From Myotis daubentonii (lineage: Eukaryota; Chordata; Mammalia; Chiroptera; Vespertilionidae), in the NCBI RefSeq assembly GCF_963259705.1, contig NC_081851.1, positions 60,534,855 to 60,598,854 on the forward strand: a stretch of 64,000 bases of DNA. Reading direction: 5' to 3'. This document shows, one piece after another, positions 58,273 through 64,000 of the stretch (its first letter is position 1; each line of letters opens with the position of its first letter). Under the pieces are notes generated by a model. It had not been told where the DNA came from and made no database searches. It was given only the letters and a program-made list of their open reading frames with translations. The position numbers and the translations under genes were made by a program.

Positions 58273-58835
58273 ATGTTCACACATTGCATAGTAAGGTATA
58301 GGCAAGGGTGATGGTTTCCATATTGTTGTTACGGTAATGAATTGAAAGTAAACTAATTACTCAATGCCAATTAGAGAATAGCTGAATTATGTCATAGTCG
58401 TGCTGTGCCGCAGTTAAAACAAATGCACCGGATCTATACGTACTGGTATGAAATGCTATCCAAGGCCCAGTATTAAGGCAAAGGACAAGTTGCACATTAG
58501 TGCATAACTATTATTGCTCTTAAACACACACAAAATCAGTACTTCCTGTGGGGGCATTTGTATGAATATATACAAAAAGTCTGGAGGGATACACAAATAC
58601 GTGAGTGCATATAATTGGCTAGAGAAAGTTTTGGAAGGATAGACACTAACCTGGTTTTGTGAGGCACAGGTACGAGGAATAAGTGGACTGTGGGAGATTT
58701 ATAGGGAACTTCAGCCTTATCTACAGTGTTTTGTTTTACAAAAAGAATGTATTTGTCTTTTTTATTCTAATATGTGTGTTTGTTATACCAAACAGCAACA
58801 AAAGAGGTGTAATCATGCATGTGTTCTTTTTCTAG

Positions 58836-58877
58836 AAGCCTATTAGTAACGGTCTACCCCCAACACCTAAAGTGCAT
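58836..58877 (+). CDS. MAP4K3: MAP4K3 exon 22: 14-codon linker exon
   Basis: 42 nt, KPISNGLPPTPKVH, residues about 530-543. GLPPTPKV is a short proline motif. Phase 0 both sides, so inclusion is optional for frame. Acceptor tctttttctag, donor gtaagt. Confidence 0.95.
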
Positions 58878-59479
58878 GTAAGTATAAATATCAAATAGCC
58901 GAAGTTTTCAAAATAAATACAGTGACAAACAAGTGCTCATATGTGTACCATTGGTTAGATCATTTGCCTATTTGAAAGAACCTTCATGATTGTTGAAAAA
59001 ATCTATAAGATTGGTAATTTCAATATTTATTACATCTAAAAAGTAGTTTTCCAAATAAAAGTATGATAAAATTATACATTTTTAAGTTCCTTTATTCCAA
59101 ACTTTATTAATATCTTTCTTGCAGATATTGTTGAAGAAATGTGAAAAAGGCATATGGATATAATAGAAAGTACAGGATGTAGATACAACACTTTTTCTAA
59201 CATGTTTTCAATTATCAAAACATTGAGTTTTAGGGTATAGCTGAGACCCAAATGTCTTAGTCACCCAGATCACAAAACGTCACCTAACTCTAATAAGACC
59301 TATAACTCTAACGAGACCAACAACTAGATCTTAGATGTCCTATAATGTGCTCTGCTGTAGGTGGGGTTTTTTTATGAGACCATACTGTCCTAGGATTAAA
59401 ATTATTTTAACTCAGTGTGGCTTTAGGTTACTACAGACAGACTACATTTTCACTTCTACAAAGCTATAATCCAAAACTG

Positions 59480-59850
59480 CGTAACACTAGATGTCCATGG
59501 TTTTTCTAGTTTTTAACCTCCCAACTATACTTTTTTAGCCTTTTTACTTTTTAACTTTACTTTTTAATTAGTATAAAGACCCAAATAACTATTTTTATCT
59601 TACAAAATAAAAGAAGCTTTGAATTTAAAGAGCTCCCAAGTCTAGCAGAGTTACGTGTACAGTAAGGATGACATTTCCTATCTGGCGACAAGATAAAACC
59701 GTTACGCCGGGAACGCCGTTCACGGGGAGGAGCTGATGAATAGGGAACGCCGGACAGGGCCAACTAACAACTCAGCTTGTGGTTGAGACTCGTTTGTTTT
59801 GTAGCCCGTTTTGTCACGAGGACTTTTAGAGGGTTTAGCATTACTTTAAC
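59480..59850. other. Unidentified block with a CpG-rich core
   Basis: The AT-rich intron is broken by a core with many CpGs at 59690-59765, containing gggaacgccg twice (59708, 59744). The left border carries taacactagatgtcc and the right gaggacttttagagggttta. These could be decayed piggyBac-like ends, but I cannot establish it. Confidence 0.3.
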
Positions 59851-60116
59851 ATACGACTTTTGGTAGCTATCTGAATGGATAATTTAATTATTTGTTAGTA
59901 AAGCAATATGATCTCTGCCCTACACCATAAAAATATTTTTTAACAGTATACTGCCACCTTATGGTATTGCCTGGCTGTTACTCTCTTTTTGGTACAAAAG
60001 CCTTTGAAATACTGGTTGGTATGTTTTTGAGGATAAAGGAAATCTTAAGATTTATATATTTTAGGTTAATATTTTTAATCCATTATAGTCAACTAGTGAT
60101 GTGTTTTCTCAGCGTA

Positions 60117-60247
60117 CAGGGTGGGGCAAAAGTAGGTTTACTGTTGTGATTACACGAAACACAAGAGTTTATTCCTGTGTGATTACTAATTAATTTTTAT
60201 GTTATATTGCATACAAACAACTGTAAGCCTCCTTTTTCCCCACTCTG
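60117..60247. mobile_element. Mariner-like MITE
   Basis: 131 bp with inverted ends CAGGGTGGGGCAAAAGTAGG and ...CCTTTTTCCCCACTCTG, preceded by TA. The size and ends resemble small Tc1/mariner elements of bats. No frame. Confidence 0.75.
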
Positions 60248-60275
60248 GATTATCTCCACTTTTGTAAAGAAAACA

Positions 60276-60914
60276 TCAACACTAATAAAAGAGAAAAATG
60301 GTAATTGGCGTACGAGCTACCCTTTTCATTGGCTAATCAGGGCTATATGCAAATTAACTACCAACTAAGATTGGCAGTTAACTGCCAACAAGATGGCGGT
60401 TAATTTGCATATGTAGGCACAATGCAGGGAGGCGAAAGGGAAAGCAGGAAGAAGCCCCCTGCCACTGACAGTGATCAGAAACCCAGTGGGGAGCTAAGAG
60501 CTGGGGGGCAGGGCAAAGGCGGCCCTGGGCCCGCCTTTGCCCTGCCCCCCAGCCATGATCGGAGAATCAGGCGCCTTTTCCGCCCTTGCCAGTGATAGCA
60601 AGAAGTAGGGGTGGAGCCAGCGATGGGAGCTGGGCACGGTCGAAGCTGGCAGTCCCGGGAGCTAGGGGTCCCTTGCCTGGGCCTAAAGCGAAGCCCACGA
60701 TCACGGGGCCGCTGCAGCTGCGGGTCCCCGCTGCCCGGGCCGGATGCCTAGGCCAGAGGCGTCAGGCCTGGGCAAGGGGCCGATCCTGCGATTGGAGGGT
60801 GATGGGGGTCAACGCCTGAGGGCTCCCAGTATGTGAGAGGGGGCAGGCTGGGCTGAGGGACACTCCCCCACACACACACACCCAGTGCACGAATTTCATG
60901 CACCGGGCCCCTAG
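60276..60914 (+). mobile_element. 639-bp non-autonomous Helitron, mirror of 38689-39331
   Basis: TCAACACTAATAAAAGAG start, CTAG end with hairpin tgcacgaatttcatgca, between A and T. Octamers at 60347-60354 and 60403-60410. A palindrome at 60500-60553 is like that of its partner but with an extra C near the loop. It lies 28 bp after the mariner-like MITE. Confidence 0.93.
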
Positions 60915-61611
60915 TTAGTGATATAAAATGAAGCACATGTTCTTCTGACCAAATATTTGTATGTTCTTTTTCTCACAAGTTGTTGGTAGTAAACATGACT
61001 AAATGAGAAAGCATTCTTAATTGTGTTTATTCTTACCTGAAAATTAATGTTTTACTCTTTGAAGATAAAAAGTTAAAATGAGTGATACTGATTTTCATTA
61101 TAAGGTACTTTCTGAAAGATTTGTAAATGGCCTCAAATAAATATCAACATCAAAGAATAAAGCTTTTTCTGTTGAATCCTTCCAGGGAAAATCATCAGAT
61201 TGCTCAATTTTTTTTTAAAGTGAGTTTGTATGTTTTGAGATTGAAGTACATATATGAATTTCTAAATCAATCATACCTCTTTTACTTTTTAATATTAAAT
61301 TCACTGATTTTAGGCTCATAGAACCAAATAAGAAAATTTTTACCTTTGTAGAGATTATGATTTTCTTCTTACCACGGAATATTATATTGCTCTTGATGTG
61401 TAAGTAATATTTCTGTACATAAATTATTGTTCAGAATTGCTTGCTATCACTGCTTCGTTTATTTGAGAAGATAGGGAAAATAAAATAACTCTTGTAAGTA
61501 AAATCTTGTGTCAGTTGACACTCACTGTTGTGCCTGGACCCTTTGAGGTACCACTGTAAGGCAAAGGACTGTGGCTTAGTATCTTAATTTGTTTATTCTT
61601 CATTTTTCTAG

Positions 61612-61696
61612 ATGGGTGCTTGTTTTTCAAAGGTTTTTAATGGGTGTCCCTTGAAAATTCACTGTGCAACATCATGGATAAACCCCGATACCAGAG
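61612..61696 (+). CDS. MAP4K3: MAP4K3 exon 23: start of citron-homology domain
   Basis: 85 nt, [20 protein letters not shown] then SWINPDTR, residues about 544-571, with a split aspartate. [16 protein letters not shown] is the conserved first strand of the CNH domain, a beta-propeller used for protein interaction. Phase 0 in, phase 1 out. Acceptor ttcatttttctag, donor gtagta. Confidence 0.95.
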
Positions 61697-61893
61697 GTAG
61701 TACTATATGTTTTTATCTGTTATCTTTCTAATTGTTTTTTTAAACTTGAGGCCATGAAAACATTTGATTTTATTTATTTTCTGAATCTTTCTGAGAAAAT
61801 TTTTGTTACAATTAAAAACATTTTTAAGGTAAATTTTTTTTATGCTATTAACAAGTGCTTGAGGTGACACGTGACATTAAAATTTTACTGTGT

Positions 61894-62116
61894 AGCCCTG
61901 ACTCGGTTGGTTGGGCATCATCCCATACACACCCAAAGGTTGCTGGTTCAATTCCTGGTCAGGGCACATGCCCAGGTTCTGGGCTCAATCCCTGGTAGGG
62001 AGTGTGCAGAAGGCAGCTAATCAGTGTCTCACTCGCACATCGATGTTTATCTCTCTCTCTCTCCTTCTCCCTTCTTCTCTCTCTAAAAATCAATAAAAAA
62101 TCTTCAAAAAAAATTT
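61894..62116 (+). mobile_element. Ves-type SINE, diverged
   Basis: Head gccctgactcggttggttgg, B box ggttcaattcct, tail caataaaaaatcttcaaaaa. It contains an unusual middle duplication of the 'tggtcagggcacatgcccag' type. Confidence 0.82.
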
Positions 62117-62377
62117 TCACCATGCAGTCCCCTATATCAATATGCACTCTCTGCCACCTTAATTTCCTCCAGGAAAGTTTCTTCCTTTCTGCAGCACAAT
62201 CATTCAATATCTCTGCTTTAGACACGGCCATTGCTAAAGGAATGTAACTACTGAGGATTCAGGATCTGATGGCCACTTTAGAGGATCTCTCACCTTAAAA
62301 GGGTCATAATAACAATAGTTGTCATTAGGCACTAAAGACTATATATAATATCTGTATCTTAATAACTATATAAGATT

Positions 62378-62450
62378 CTCTCTCTCTCTCTCTCTCCCCC
62401 CCCTCCCCCTCCCTCTCTCTCTTCCCCTCCCCCCTCTCTTTCTGTCTCTC
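62378..62450. repeat. (TC)n/(C)n low-complexity tract
   Basis: Polypyrimidine sequence for about 70 bases, a potential triplex-forming or splicing-factor-binding tract. Confidence 0.92.
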
Positions 62451-62454
62451 TAAA

Positions 62455-62592
62455 CCTTAAAAATCCAAGGCATAGGTACTTTCATTTCACAGGTAGAGAG
62501 AATGACACTCAGAGGGTCGCAGCCATTCGGTGGTAGAGCTGCAGCTTGAAGCCAGTTCAGTTGTCTGACCACAGCCTGTGCCTGTAAATACC
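62455..62592 (-). repeat. MIR SINE fragment
   Basis: 'ggtactttcatttcacaggt', 'gaatgacactcagagggtcg' and 'gtggtagagctgcagcttga' are the complement of MIR. Confidence 0.6.
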
Positions 62593-63205
62593 AGAACTAA
62601 TCCTGAACACCGGGCAGTGCTGGAGTGCTCACGCATTCTGAGTTGTTCTCTGTACTTCAGTTTAATCTGGAGAAGTGTATGTTGTAAAAACAGACCAAAC
62701 AGGACCATGACCGAACTTCTGGTATTTTCTAGAAGATATCAAGTACTCTAGCAAGTATCCAAGTTTCAGTGAACTTCTAAATGGGCACAAGTCAGTTCTT
62801 TTTTTATATTAGTGCTTATAATAGTAATAGTCCATTTGCACAGATTTCAAATCTGTATCAGCTGTTCTTGATTTACATTCTGTCAGTTGTACATGATCCT
62901 AAGGAATTTTAAAAAAGGAACTGCCGATTCTCTGCAGTCCTTAGCACCCTCCGGTGGGTGAGAAGTCCAGCTTGCCACTCTTCAAAATGTTTTTTACATA
63001 GAAGTTTCTTGACTGCTTTGAGGGTAATATTTGCATATAATTCAGTTCATTAAGTTAGAGTGTCTGACCACTTCTACACATTAAAATAAAAAATATGTAA
63101 TTCTTATAAATCAGTTATTTTTTCCTAATGCATATTTACTTAATTTTAGACCATAAATTTAAAGTGGTATATCTCAAAATCAATGAATTCTTTTTGTCAT
63201 TTCAG

Positions 63206-63285
63206 ATCAGTACTTGATATTTGGTGCCGAAGAAGGGATTTATACCTTGAATCTTAATGAACTTCATGAAACATCAATGGAACAG
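63206..63285 (+). CDS. MAP4K3: MAP4K3 exon 24: citron-homology domain
   Basis: 80 nt, (D)[20 protein letters not shown] then ETSMEQ, residues about 572-598. [19 protein letters not shown] is the typical second strand pair of CNH domains. Phase 1 in, phase 0 out. Acceptor tttgtcatttcag, donor gtatgt. The rest of the domain is past the window. Confidence 0.96.
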
Positions 63286-63389
63286 GTATGTTATTTTGTG
63301 TTTTTTCTTATTATTAATTTTTAAATTATTATAAGTAGACAATAGATAAGAAATAATTTAAATTCTGTGATTTGCTGCCTCTCATTCAT

Positions 63390-63540
63390 AAAACCTTTAT
63401 AGAGCATGTTCTATTTACTGGATACTGAAGACACATTCACATACTAGTCCTTACTCTTAAGGAGCTCATGATCTAATAGAGGAAACAGACACATGAACCA
63501 GTAATGCACCACGCAGAGTTAGATGTGGTACAAGGTAGAG
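63390..63540. repeat. L2-like fragment
   Basis: 'gagcatgttctatttactgg', 'ctcttaaggagctcatgatc' and 'taatagaggaaacagacaca' follow the L2 end. Confidence 0.55.
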
Positions 63541-63805
63541 GCCACAGAAGCAGAAGTCAGTAGCACCTCCTGGGGGGAGATGGGGAGAAACATTTGAAAT
63601 GGACCATAAATGACCATGAGTAGAAGGTTGCAAGAGAGACAGAGGTTAGTGTCCTTAGAGGCCTTGATATGTTTCCTCACCTTTTTCTTCATTCTCTCCA
63701 TCCCCCACCCTCATCCCAGTCTATTTTGGAGTAGCCTAGTAGGAATTTCCAGAGCAAAGCCAGTAGCTAAGCTTGTTAAATCAGAATTCTTTGATTACAC
63801 TCACC

Positions 63806-63975
63806 AGTGGTTCTCAAACTTCACTGTACATCAGAATTACCTGAAGGGCTGGTTGAAACAGATGCTGGGCCCACCTTCAGAACTTCTATTCAGTAAGTTT
63901 GGAGTGAGGCCCAGGGATTTCCATTTCTAATAAATGCCCTTGTGTAAGGACCACTTTGAGACCCACCGATGCTCA
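63806..63975 (+). repeat. MER5A-like hAT MITE
   Basis: 'agtggttctcaaacttcactg', 'tcagaattacctgaagggct' and 'gaggcccagggatttccatt' match MER5A in order. Confidence 0.82.
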
Positions 63976-64000
63976 TGATGAAGTATCCAAGTGAGAGCAG

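Larger units (their letters stand above)
55206..58835 (+). other. MAP4K3: MAP4K3 intron 21
   Basis: 3.6 kb with one Helitron and one Ves SINE. 55210-55750, 56150-58020 and 58280-58830 are anonymous AT-rich DNA. Confidence 0.83.
58878..61611 (+). other. MAP4K3: MAP4K3 intron 22
   Basis: 2.7 kb. 58880-59480 is anonymous. 59480-59850 is an unexplained, partly CpG-rich block. Then come a mariner-like MITE and a 639-bp Helitron. 60920-61610 is anonymous. Confidence 0.83.
61697..63205 (+). other. MAP4K3: MAP4K3 intron 23
   Basis: 1.5 kb with a diverged SINE, a (TC)n tract and a MIR. 62600-63200 is anonymous. Confidence 0.83.
63286..64000 (+). other. MAP4K3: MAP4K3 intron 24, 5' part
   Basis: Contains an L2-like piece and a MER5A-like MITE, listed separately; no further exon before the end. 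Confidence 0.85.

Noticed and set aside
59940..59960. Possible CTCF site (complement of ctgccaccttatgg)
   Set aside because: Two core positions depart from the consensus.

Overview
This window is mammalian genomic DNA. The repeat content points to a vespertilionid bat: about a dozen tRNA-derived Ves-type SINEs, many non-autonomous Helitrons of the Helibat type, a SPIN-type hAT element, a piggyBac-type TTAA element, several bat-style hAT MITEs and a mariner-like MITE. These lie over an older layer of MIR, L2, L1, MER5/MER20-type, Charlie-like and Tigger-like fossils. Species assignment is inference from the repeats.

One protein-coding gene spans the whole window on the + strand: MAP4K3 (GLK), a Ste20/GCK-I family kinase. 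I traced 23 consecutive coding exons with GT-AG borders and compatible phases. They total 1,698 nt, exactly 566 codons without a stop. Assuming a 32-codon first exon upstream, as in the human protein, they cover residues about 33-598 of a protein of roughly 894. The promoter, first exon and about the last third of the coding sequence (most of the citron-homology domain) lie outside. Exons 2-12 encode the kinase domain (Lys45, HRD Asp136, DFG 154-156, activation-loop Ser170, APE 179-181). Exons 12-22 encode an acidic, proline-rich linker with SH3-ligand motifs. Exons 23-24 begin the citron-homology domain. Exon numbers throughout assume a single upstream coding exon.

Layout: 1-10850 is the end of intron 1. 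10851-31026 holds the kinase exons, with large introns 2, 3, 6 and 8. 32301-34688 holds three linker exons. Introns 15 (34689-42664) and 16 (42724-48267) are large and repeat-rich. 48268-58877 holds linker exons 17-22. 61612-63285 holds the first two citron-domain exons. I saw no other gene; the remaining open reading frames are short and uninterpretable or lie in repeats.

The interesting content is in how mobile DNA has modified the gene. A Ves SINE sits at the exon 17/intron 17 border and its target-site duplication copied the 5' splice site. Two near-identical 640-bp Helitrons lie in opposite orientation in introns 15 and 22 and bracket exons 16-22. Several Helitrons carry paired, inverted CTCF-consensus motifs. 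A vault-RNA-derived fragment has long direct repeats and no poly(A). A piggyBac-type insertion has a matching empty site in a sister repeat 0.9 kb away. I found no CRISPR array, operon or new multigene system.
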